A DNA stretch of 9,206 nucleotides, from the NCBI GenBank assembly GCA_937858455.1, contig CALLYN010000074.1:1-9206 (forward strand), written 5' to 3'. Positions within the stretch are counted from its first letter, which is position 1. The number at the start of each line of letters is the position of its first letter. Shown piece by piece: positions 1 through 5,965 of this stretch. The stretch is from an uncultured Kouleothrix sp. (GTDB lineage Bacteria; Chloroflexota; Chloroflexia; Chloroflexales; Roseiflexaceae). The notes under the pieces were generated by a model. That model was not told the origin of the DNA. It saw only the letters and a program-made list of their open reading frames with translations, and searched no databases. The translations under genes were made by a program, and so were the position numbers.

Positions 1-85
1 TGGGGCCGAGCACCAGTGGCGCGCCGGCATCAGCCCCGCGCGCGAGCGCGAGCTGCTCGGCGCCTGGCACGCGCGCGGAGGGTAG
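1..85 (+). CDS. C-terminal end of an unidentified protein (partial)
   Basis: The reading frame starting at base 2 is open to a TAG at 83-85 and gives 27 residues ending in ELLGAWHARGG. In 26 of its 27 codons the third base is G or C, the pattern of the real genes here, so it is probably coding. The next gene starts 6 bases after this stop, and that gene's Shine-Dalgarno sequence (GGAGGG, 77-82) lies inside this gene's last codons, which suggests an operon with translational coupling. The fragment is too short to assign a family. The product is unknown. Confidence 0.6.
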   Translation, partial: GAEHQWRAGISPARERELLGAWHARGG

Positions 86-91
86 GCGGGC

Positions 92-757
92 ATGGCCGAG
101 GAAACACTCTATACTATTGGCGAGCTCGCCGAGCTGGCTGGAGTCACGCCGCGCACCATTCGCTACTACACCGCCGAAGGGCTGCTGCCGCGGCCCGACG
201 CGCGCGGCCAGTACGCGCTGTATAGCCCCGAGCATTTGCTGCGACTCCGGCTGATCGGCCAGCTGAAAGCGGGCTATTTGCCGCTCGGCGCGATCAAAGC
301 GCGGATCGAGCATCTGTCGGCCGATGAGATCCGCACGCTACTGGGGCAGCAAGAGCCGCCACCCCCGCCCGACAGCGCCGCAGAGTACGTCGCACGGCTG
401 CTGAGCGCTCCGGCACGCCAGCAGCTGGCCGAGGCGCCGCTGCCCTATCAGCTGCCTGGAGCGCCGCCTTGCGGTAGCGTCGCGCAGCCCCAGGCCAACC
501 TGGCCGCCGCAGCGCCTGCTCAGCCGATGCCACCACACCGGCTCGCCGAGATGCCGGCGCCCGCTCCGGCTCTGGCGGTCGCGCTACAGGCGCCGCGCGC
601 CGAAATGGCGATCGCAGATGCCGACCAGTGGCGGCGGATCACGATTGAGCCAGGGGTTGAGCTGCACATACGCGAGCCACTGAACGACCAGCAGCGCCGC
701 GCGGTTGAGCGCCTGATCGCGTTTGGGCGCACGCTGTTCGGGCGCGAAAGCTCCTAA
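92..757 (+). CDS. MerR-family transcriptional regulator with Pro/Ala-rich linker and separate C-terminal module
   Basis: 221 residues. Residues 5-75 form a typical MerR winged helix-turn-helix: YTIGELAELAGVTPRTIRYY (7-26), then the wing with EGLLP and RGQYALYSPE, then the helix LLRLRLIGQLK. MerR proteins bind a promoter as dimers and remodel its spacer. A short helix (SADEIRTLLGQQ, 76-87) is followed by five prolines and a low-complexity Ala/Pro linker to about residue 175. The last 46 residues look folded again: WRRITIEPGVELHIREPL, then a helix RRAVERLIAFGRTLF. The only cysteine is in the linker, so a MerR-type metal sensor is unlikely. The ATG at 92 has GGAGGG nine bases upstream. It probably forms an operon with the upstream partial gene and possibly the VWA gene downstream. 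The family is clear; the ligand and targets are unknown. Confidence 0.9.
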   Translation: MAEETLYTIGELAELAGVTPRTIRYYTAEGLLPRPDARGQYALYSPEHLLRLRLIGQLKAGYLPLGAIKARIEHLSADEIRTLLGQQEPPPPPDSAAEYVARLLSAPARQQLAEAPLPYQLPGAPPCGSVAQPQANLAAAAPAQPMPPHRLAEMPAPAPALAVALQAPRAEMAIADADQWRRITIEPGVELHIREPLNDQQRRAVERLIAFGRTLFGRESS

Positions 758-786
758 TACGCTGTTCGCTCGATCACTTCTAGATC

Positions 787-823
787 GTGTTGCACTACGT
801 GGCGAAGCCACGTAGTGCAACAC
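787..823. repeat. 17-bp perfect hairpin with GAA loop
   Basis: A perfect inverted repeat: the 17-base arm 787-803 (GTGTTGCACTACGTGGC) pairs with 807-823 around the trinucleotide GAA (804-806). The apex GCGAAGC (802-808) is the known, unusually stable DNA mini-hairpin. No T-run follows on either strand, so it is not a classic Rho-independent terminator. It lies between the MerR and VWA genes and could act as an attenuator, an mRNA stabiliser or a dispersed REP-like repeat. The structure is read directly from the sequence; the role is inference. Confidence 0.85.
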
Positions 824-831
824 AATAAGAA

Positions 832-860
832 GTTTGGGGGCGGCTTCGCCGCCCCCAAAC
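832..860. repeat. 13-bp GC-rich hairpin with TTC loop (REP-like)
   Basis: A perfect inverted repeat: 832-844 (GTTTGGGGGCGGC) pairs with 848-860 around TTC (845-847). It starts 8 bases after the preceding hairpin. Its apex GCTTCGC is the exact reverse complement of that hairpin's apex GCGAAGC. Such G-run, CTTCG, C-run hairpins look like the dispersed intergenic repeats of some Chloroflexota, though this is from memory and unchecked. It is not followed by a T-run. It overlaps a possible TTG start at 834 for the VWA gene and argues against that start. Confidence 0.8.
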
Positions 861-900
861 CCCCACCAAAGTGTCAGTAATCAAGCGAATATGCTACCTG

Positions 901-906
901 AGGAGG
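901..906 (+). promoter_or_regulatory. Strong Shine-Dalgarno that sets the VWA start
   Basis: AGGAGG is a full anti-16S match, five bases before the ATG at 912. It decides the start in favour of 912 over an in-frame ATG at 891 and an in-frame TTG at 834, neither of which has a ribosome-binding site. Confidence 0.85.
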
Positions 907-911
907 GCACC

Positions 912-2147
912 ATGGACGAGCAAGTACTGAAGCTTACCGCAAGCGCCGACCGGCGCCTGGTGGCGTGCGAGGTATCGTCGCAGCGCACCGTCGAGTGGGC
1001 GATCAGCGCGGCTGAGCTGCCGCGCCATGCCAATCGCGCGCCGCTCAATATTGCGCTGATCCTCGATCGCAGCGGCTCGATGCAGGGTGAGAAGCTGCGG
1101 AATGTGCAGCATGCCGCGAAGTATGTGCTCGATCTGCTCGACGAGCGCGACCGCGTCGCACTTGTCGCCTACGACGACCAGGTATCGCTGGTGGCCAGGA
1201 GCACGCCGGTGACGGCGGCGCAGCGCGATGTCCTGAAGCGCGCGGTCGATGCGCTGCGGCCCGGCGGATGGACCGACCTGTCGGGTGGCTGGGTCACCGG
1301 CTGCCACGAGGTTGCGGCCTACCAATCGAGCGCTGGTGTCAACCGCGCGCTGCTGCTCACCGATGGCCTGGCGAACCGCGGTATCACCGACGTCGAAGAA
1401 CTGGCCCACCACGCCAGCGAGCTGCGCGTGCGCGGCGTGGCGACATCGGCATTCGGCGTTGGCCTTGGGTTCAACGAGCAGCTGCTGGCCGCGCTGGCCG
1501 AACAGGGCGGCGGGCACTTCTACTATATCGAGCGGGCCGAGCAGATCGCCGAAGTATTTCGCCGCGAGCTGGGCGAATTACTGACGGTAGTAGTGCGCGA
1601 GGTGTTTGTCACGATCACCGTACCGCGCGGTGTCACGGTTGAGCTGCTGGGCGACTTGCCACACGAGCGCGTGGGCGACCGCCTCCGCATCTTCCTGGGC
1701 GATCTGTGCGCTGGTGAGCGGCGCCTGCTTTACACGCGGGTACTGACACCGCCGGACGCGTCGGGTGCGAGCGTGGCGCTCGCCGGCACACTGTGCTACG
1801 CCGATCTCGATGGCCGGACGGCTACCGTTGAGGCTACCGTGGCGTTCAGCTATGCGCCCGAGGCCGACGTATTGCGCCTGCCGCTGGCCGAGGAGCTGCT
1901 GCGGCGCGCGAGCGAAATTGAGCTTGCGGCCAGCACAGTGCGGGCGCTGCGGCTCGAGCGGGCCGGCCAGCCTGGGCAGGCGCGGGCGCTGCTGCTGCAG
2001 TCGCTGGCCGCAGCTGCGCCGTACTTGGCCGCGCCTGCTGCCGCGCAGTACAGCGCGCTGGCCGAGCAGATGGGCGATGGTATGAGCGAAGGCCAGCGCA
2101 AAGCGACGCATTTTGCGGCTTATCAGGCACGCCAATCGCGCAAGTAG
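912..2147 (+). CDS. Cytoplasmic von Willebrand factor A (VWA) domain protein
   Basis: 411 residues. After about 44 residues of beta structure comes a VWA domain (about 45-215) with a complete metal-ion-dependent adhesion site: DRSGSM (D52, S54, S56), T121 in GGWTDLSGG, and D151 in LLLTDGLANRG. VWA domains use a bound Mg2+ to grip a partner's acidic residue, so this is probably a scaffold or a chaperone-like partner. Residues about 225-335 look like a beta-sandwich and the rest is Ala/Leu/Arg-rich helix, similar to the tail of YfbK/Ca-activated-channel-type VWA proteins. There is no signal peptide or membrane segment, so it should be cytosolic. It follows the MerR gene across two hairpins, so transcription may be shared but attenuated. 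No MoxR-type ATPase, a frequent VWA partner, is present in the window. The partner is unknown. Confidence 0.92.
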   Translation: MDEQVLKLTASADRRLVACEVSSQRTVEWAISAAELPRHANRAPLNIALILDRSGSMQGEKLRNVQHAAKYVLDLLDERDRVALVAYDDQVSLVARSTPVTAAQRDVLKRAVDALRPGGWTDLSGGWVTGCHEVAAYQSSAGVNRALLLTDGLANRGITDVEELAHHASELRVRGVATSAFGVGLGFNEQLLAALAEQGGGHFYYIERAEQIAEVFRRELGELLTVVVREVFVTITVPRGVTVELLGDLPHERVGDRLRIFLGDLCAGERRLLYTRVLTPPDASGASVALAGTLCYADLDGRTATVEATVAFSYAPEADVLRLPLAEELLRRASEIELAASTVRALRLERAGQPGQARALLLQSLAAAAPYLAAPAAAQYSALAEQMGDGMSEGQRKATHFAAYQARQSRK

Positions 2148-2153
2148 CGCTAG

Positions 2154-2483
2154 CTACGCCTCGGGCTCGAGGTAGAAGCTCAAGGGGTAGCCGGCCGAGC
2201 GCGCGGCGCTATGGGCGTTATACACCCGCTCGCGCGCTTCGGCATATGGCAGCGTCGCGACGTATGCCTCACCCTGGTGGTGCGCCTGAAGCATGACGCT
2301 CTCCGCGCGCTCGATCGAAAGATCGAAGATCGTCAAGAGCACCAGGATCACGAACTCCATCGGCGTGATATCATCGTTCTCGATAATGACGCGATATGGG
2401 CTCTCTAGCTCTTCGTCGCTGACGAGAACCAGCTCGATTCCAGTGGTTGTTTTTGGCTGTGCGACGTCTATTGGTACGGTCAT
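2154..2483 (-). CDS. clpS: ATP-dependent Clp protease adaptor ClpS
   Basis: 109 residues. ClpS is the N-end-rule adaptor: it binds proteins with N-terminal Leu, Phe, Trp or Tyr and delivers them to ClpA or ClpC with ClpP. The conserved core YRVIIENDDITPMEFV is present. Its N36, D37, T40 and M42 correspond to the pocket residues N34, D35, T38 and M40 of E. coli ClpS, and H68 in AHHQGEA corresponds to H66. The C-terminus PLSFYLEPEA fits the family's last strand. A flexible tail of about 25 residues precedes the core, as usual. The ATG lies 18 bases after the transglutaminase stop and lacks a clear Shine-Dalgarno, so it is probably expressed from that gene's message. Its stop is 6 bases from the stop of the converging VWA gene. 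No Clp ATPase is in the window. Confidence 0.95.
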   Translation of the reverse strand: MTVPIDVAQPKTTTGIELVLVSDEELESPYRVIIENDDITPMEFVILVLLTIFDLSIERAESVMLQAHHQGEAYVATLPYAEARERVYNAHSAARSAGYPLSFYLEPEA

Positions 2484-2501
2484 AGGGCTTGTATACGTCC
2501 G

Positions 2502-4940
2502 TCATCTACGCGGCTGCGCTCCGGGCGGCCTGGGCTTTGCGATGGAGCCGATCTGTGCGAACAAGCGCTTGATCAGCGCCCCGCGAATGCTCAGCCAGTC
2601 GCGGTCCAGGTCGCTGGGCGTGGCGCCGCTAGTGCGGCTGTAGCGCTCGCCGACATACGCATCGACGATGCGGGTGATTGCGGCCTGCTGCTCGGGTAGC
2701 TGGCGCTCCAGCTCGCGGCCGTACTCGTATGGCGTACGGTGCTCATTATACGGCAGTCCAGCCCAGTTTGCCAGGCGTGTCAGCCGGGTGTAGGCAGCGC
2801 TGGCAGGCGAGAGACCCTGAACTTCGCGGCGCAGCGACAGGAAGAATAGCCCGACACCGGCAAGCAGCGCGGCCAGCACCCCACCGCCGATCACTAGCTG
2901 GCGTAGCTGCTCGCGCGCCTGGCGCTCGGCCTGGGCTCGCCGCAGATCTTCAAGCGAGGCCGACGTGCCGCCTTGTTTCAGGCGCTCTTCTTCGAGCAGG
3001 CGGCGTAGCCGCTCTTCAGCGTCATTCTGGCTGATCGGCGGCACGCTTGGCCCGGCACTCGGGTCGGCCGGGTCGGCGAGCGGCAGGGCCGGCCGCACTG
3101 GCACGCTGGCGTACGAGGCCGGCGTTGGCTCGAAGCGCTGCCAGCCATAGCCGGGAAAATACACCTCGGGCCAGCTGTGCCCCACGCTTTCGCGCACGAT
3201 ATAAGCATTCTGCTGCGGGTCGAGCGCGCCGCCGGCATAGCCCTGCGCTAAGCGCGCCGGAACGTTGAGCGAGCGAAGCAGCACCACCATGGCGGTAGCA
3301 AAATCGTCGCAGTAGCCGCGCTGGGCGCTGAAGAGGAAGTAATCGACCCAGTCGCGATCTTCCGGCGGCCGCGGCCGGGTTTCATCGTATTTCAGGGTAC
3401 GCAGGTAACTCTCGATCGCTTTAGCCCGGTCGTATGGCGCAACAGCACCAACCTGCTGCACAATCTCGATCGCCTTGGCGCGCGTGCGGTCGGTGAGCGT
3501 GTCTGGCAGCTGGAGGTAGTGTGATTTCACCCAGTCGGGGTAGCTGTCGCCGGCCTGGCGCAGGCTCTGCTCGTCGACCGTCGATATATACGTCGAGACG
3601 GTATAGACGGTGGTAGGCTGCAATGGGCTTTCGGCAAACACCGCGGCGATCTCGTCGAAATTCGGCACCGGGTTGCCACTGTTGGCCGTCAGAAAGCCGT
3701 TCTGGATCAGCACGGGGATGGTTGCCGACGAGAACTCGCCGCCGAAGATCATCAGGTCGGTATTCGCCTGGTTGACGATTTCAACAGTCTGGGTGATCAG
3801 AGTGCGGCCGGCCAGGTCGGCCTGCGGCACGGCTGTGTTCGGCGCGATCGGGCTGCGCGCCTGGATCTCGGTCGAGTAATCGAGTGCGGCGCGCGCGCGC
3901 TCGCCGACGGTGCTATCCCACCCTTGGCCAGTGTAGCGGTCTTTGGTCACTGCACGCCAGTACTCGTACTTCGGCGAGCGGATGCGCAGGACCTCGGTGT
4001 CGCCGAGCGCGCGCGGCCCGCCGGCCCGCACTGTGCCAGTTGCGAAGTTGCCGCCGCCGCTTCCGGGCGGCGCGTTAATGGTGCTGAAGGCTTTCTCCCA
4101 GCCCTCGCGCGCGGCCGTCAGCGGCAGGCTGATCGTGCGCCAGACCTGCGCCACCTGCGTGTTGCTGACGGTGCCGGGCAGCAGGCTGGTCACCAGCACG
4201 ATCAGGCTGCAGAACAGCGTGGCGGCCACGAGAAAGCGCCAGGGCATGAACTCGGGGTACTCGACGGCCGAGGCTTGCCAGCGCTGCTGGTGGCGCACAA
4301 TGTTCTGGTGCACAATCACCAGCAGCGCGCTGCCGAGAAATAGGAAGAACAGCTGGTTGGGCTTTGGCGAGGCAAAGGTGTAATTCACCAAGATCGTAAA
4401 TGCGTTCAGCACTACCGCCCACCAGGCGCGGTGCGAGCGAAACAGCAGCCAGCCGGTGGCGTAGCCGAGCGCCCACATGAGCAGCGCCAGCGCCACCACG
4501 AACAGCACAATATCTTCGCCACGCCCACCGGCGCCGAGCACGCGCAGCCAGATGATCATGCGAATCATGATCTCGCTGGCCCAGTCGCCCCAGGTCAGCA
4601 GCCGCGCGCCCAGCGCCGGCCCTAGCTCGTGGCCAACTTCGCGCACCAGCAAGGCGCCGCTGTTCTGCACCGCCCAGGCCACCCCCAGCGCCGCGCTGAG
4701 CAGATGCGCCAGCCAGCCCGGTAGCCAGCGCAGCTGAGCGAAGACGATCCCCAGCAGCAGCGCCGGCAGCGCTACAACCGTCAGAATATTCAGCCCCTCG
4801 GCCCAGTTCGATATGGCGATGCTACGCGTGACCGACCAGAGCATCAGCGCGGCCAGGATGCCGCCCGGCACCACCACCGGCAGATTCCAGCGCAGATACC
4901 ATGGAATATATGGCCGCGCGGCCCGTGTTGTTGCTACCAT
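2502..4940 (-). CDS. Membrane-anchored transglutaminase-like protein (TgpA/DUF3488-DUF4129 type)
   Basis: 812 residues. The N-terminal part has about seven or eight hydrophobic segments (within 18-40, 52-94, 120-160, 163-212 and 233-255). A large extracytoplasmic region follows, with a transglutaminase/protease core at about 480-610. Another membrane segment (about 682-703) and a cytoplasmic C-terminal domain (about 710-795) complete the TgpA-like layout. Catalytic residues visible are C544 in QRGYCDDFATA and H588 in VGHSWPEVY. The third position falls at E604 in RFEPTP, where TgpA has Asp; FEPTP is common in related actinobacterial and chloroflexal proteins. The region at 612-640 is Pro-rich and 640-680 is charged and probably coiled. 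These proteins act at the cell surface as transglutaminase or protease and often neighbour DUF58 and MoxR genes, which are absent here. The start at 4940 is the first ATG before the first membrane segment; no Shine-Dalgarno is visible. Confidence 0.93.
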   Translation of the reverse strand: MVATTRAARPYIPWYLRWNLPVVVPGGILAALMLWSVTRSIAISNWAEGLNILTVVALPALLLGIVFAQLRWLPGWLAHLLSAALGVAWAVQNSGALLVREVGHELGPALGARLLTWGDWASEIMIRMIIWLRVLGAGGRGEDIVLFVVALALLMWALGYATGWLLFRSHRAWWAVVLNAFTILVNYTFASPKPNQLFFLFLGSALLVIVHQNIVRHQQRWQASAVEYPEFMPWRFLVAATLFCSLIVLVTSLLPGTVSNTQVAQVWRTISLPLTAAREGWEKAFSTINAPPGSGGGNFATGTVRAGGPRALGDTEVLRIRSPKYEYWRAVTKDRYTGQGWDSTVGERARAALDYSTEIQARSPIAPNTAVPQADLAGRTLITQTVEIVNQANTDLMIFGGEFSSATIPVLIQNGFLTANSGNPVPNFDEIAAVFAESPLQPTTVYTVSTYISTVDEQSLRQAGDSYPDWVKSHYLQLPDTLTDRTRAKAIEIVQQVGAVAPYDRAKAIESYLRTLKYDETRPRPPEDRDWVDYFLFSAQRGYCDDFATAMVVLLRSLNVPARLAQGYAGGALDPQQNAYIVRESVGHSWPEVYFPGYGWQRFEPTPASYASVPVRPALPLADPADPSAGPSVPPISQNDAEERLRRLLEEERLKQGGTSASLEDLRRAQAERQAREQLRQLVIGGGVLAALLAGVGLFFLSLRREVQGLSPASAAYTRLTRLANWAGLPYNEHRTPYEYGRELERQLPEQQAAITRIVDAYVGERYSRTSGATPSDLDRDWLSIRGALIKRLFAQIGSIAKPRPPGAQPRR

Positions 4941-4958
4941 CGCTATGAAACGCTTTCG

Positions 4959-4992
4959 GGGCGCATGCGCCGGCTTAGCAGCCGCATGCCCC
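4959..4992. other. Imperfect GC-rich stem-loop upstream of the transglutaminase gene
   Basis: GCATGC at 4963-4968 pairs with GCATGC at 4984-4989. GGCT (4972-4975) pairs with AGCC (4980-4983) around TAGC. The outer GGG pairs with CCC with one bulged base, and a three-base bulge lies at 4969-4971. On the minus strand it ends about 18 bases before the transglutaminase ATG, so it could be a 5' leader structure or the end structure of tatD. No T-run follows. No convincing promoter was recognised in this 87-base gap. Confidence 0.35.
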
Positions 4993-5017
4993 TGGAAGTA
5001 ACTAAATCATTTCGCCG

Positions 5018-5036
5018 CCGTCATAGGTTATGACGG
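5018..5036 (-). other. Hairpin across the tatD stop codon
   Basis: CCGTCATA (5018-5025) pairs perfectly with TATGACGG (5029-5036) around a three-base loop. The tatD TAA (5028-5030) sits in the loop and stem. On the minus strand the following bases are GCGGCGAAATGATTTAG, with no U-run, so if it terminates transcription it is not the classic type. It may instead protect the 3' end of the message. Confidence 0.4.
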
Positions 5037-5816
5037 ATGCGGCAGCTTAAATATTTCGCAGGAATTACGCCAGACTGCCGCGGCCAGGCTTTCAAGCGGG
5101 ATCTCGCGCAGCGCGGCGAGCCGTTCGGCAACGTAGCGCACATGCGCAGGCTCGTTGCGCCGGCCGCGCAGCGGGTGCGGCGCGAGGTAGGGGCAGTCTG
5201 TTTCGGTGAGTATCCGGTCGAGCGGCGCACGGCGCGCCACCTCGTGCAGGTCGGTGGCCTTGGCGAACGTCACCGGGCCGCTGAAGGATAGGAAGAAGCC
5301 AACGTCAAGGCAGGCCTGGGCGTACGGCCAGTCGCCCGAGAATGAGTGCATGATGCCGGGCTGACCGCGCGCGGCGTCCTGCAAGATTCGCACGGTGTCG
5401 GCCTGCGCGTCGCGGCTGTGGATCACTACCGGCAGCTCGCGCGCGCGCGCCAGCGCAAGCTGGCGCCGAAACAGCTGTTCTTGCAGCTCGTGCGGCGCGC
5501 GGTCGTGGTAGTAGTCGAGCCCGATCTCGCCGATCGCCACCACCTTCGGGTGCGCGGCAAGGCGCTCGATCTCGGCCAGCCAGCCCGCGTCGGCCTCGGC
5601 GGCGTAGTGCGGCTGGATGCCAACCGCCGCGAAGATCCGCGCGTCGCTCTCGGCGAGCGCCACCGCCGCGCGCGACGACACAAGGTCGTAGCCGATCTCG
5701 ACCATACGCGCCACGCCGGCGCCAAGGGCGCGCTCGAACACCGCCGCCCGATCTTCATCGAACTGCGGGCTGTGCAGGTGCATATGTGTGTCGATCAACC
5801 CGGTAGGCGCAGTCAT
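5028..5816 (-). CDS. tatD: TatD-family metal-dependent hydrolase (nuclease)
   Basis: 262 residues from the ATG at 5816. TatD proteins are TIM-barrel, amidohydrolase-type enzymes reported as Mg2+-dependent 3'-5' exonucleases and D-aminoacyl-tRNA deacylase relatives. All metal ligands are visible: H11 and H13 in DTHMHLH, E97 in GEIGLDYY, H133 in VIHSRD, H157 in IMHSFSG and D207 in TETDCPYLAP. The motifs ETDCPYLAP and RNEPAHV are typical, and the length is typical. The frame stays open upstream to a TTG at 5864, and another ATG lies at 5825. The start at 5816 is preferred because it is the last one before the conserved LIDTH and because an extended -10 box (5824-5832) covers the upstream alternatives. 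No Shine-Dalgarno is seen, consistent with a leaderless message. It is divergent from the hybrid kinase and 87 bases upstream of the transglutaminase. Confidence 0.93.
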   Translation of the reverse strand: MTAPTGLIDTHMHLHSPQFDEDRAAVFERALGAGVARMVEIGYDLVSSRAAVALAESDARIFAAVGIQPHYAAEADAGWLAEIERLAAHPKVVAIGEIGLDYYHDRAPHELQEQLFRRQLALARARELPVVIHSRDAQADTVRILQDAARGQPGIMHSFSGDWPYAQACLDVGFFLSFSGPVTFAKATDLHEVARRAPLDRILTETDCPYLAPHPLRGRRNEPAHVRYVAERLAALREIPLESLAAAVWRNSCEIFKLPHPS

Positions 5817-5823
5817 AGGCGAC

Positions 5824-5832
5824 ATTGTACCA
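5824..5832 (-). promoter_or_regulatory. Extended -10 promoter of tatD
   Basis: Read on the minus strand this is TGGTACAAT: an extended -10 (TGn) followed by TACAAT. Initiation about 7 bases downstream would fall at about 5816-5818, on or next to the tatD ATG, so the transcript would be leaderless or nearly so. No good -35 box is seen at 16-18 bases upstream, as expected for an extended -10 promoter. Confidence 0.55.
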
Positions 5833-5884
5833 CGGAACCAGGCGCCGCCCAGGTGAGAGAACAATGAAGATTATTTGGCCGCTG

Positions 5885-5893
5885 TGATACAAT
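5885..5893 (+). promoter_or_regulatory. Extended -10 promoter of the hybrid kinase gene
   Basis: TGATACAAT: TGn followed by the same TACAAT as in the divergent tatD promoter. A weak -35 (TGAAGA, 5865-5870, three of six matches) lies 17 bases upstream. Predicted initiation near 5900 gives a leader of about 45-66 bases, depending on which ATG is used. Confidence 0.55.
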
Positions 5894-5930
5894 ACATTGG
5901 CAGATGCCGTGAATCGTCGGTGTTCGCACA

Positions 5931-5946
5931 ATCGGCCTAAGCCGAT
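5931..5946 (+). other. Small leader hairpin overlapping an alternative start codon
   Basis: ATCGGC (5931-5936) pairs with GCCGAT (5941-5946) around CTAA. It covers the first two bases of the in-frame ATG at 5945, which favours the ATG at 5966 as the start. A six-pair stem can arise by chance. Confidence 0.3.
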
Positions 5947-5965
5947 GCCAGTTAGCACCAAGCCA

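Noticed and set aside
92..350. Metal- or drug-sensing assignment for the MerR protein
   Set aside because: The cysteines typical of metal-binding MerR proteins are absent (the single Cys lies in the linker), and the C-terminal module does not resemble a known drug-binding domain.
787..860. Classic Rho-independent terminators
   Set aside because: Both hairpins lack a T-run on either strand, so they are reported as repeats or structures instead.
834..911. Longer VWA protein from a TTG start at 834 (26 extra residues)
   Set aside because: The extension runs through the TTC-loop hairpin, has no ribosome-binding site and is unlike family N-termini. AGGAGG at 901-906 clearly serves the ATG at 912.
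894..1517. A 207-residue open frame antisense to the VWA gene
   Set aside because: It overlaps the metal-site-coding region of a clear VWA gene and shows no domain of its own.
5817..5864. TatD starts at the upstream TTG (5864) or ATG (5825)
   Set aside because: Both lie upstream of or within the predicted extended -10 box, lack ribosome-binding sites, and would add residues that the family does not have.
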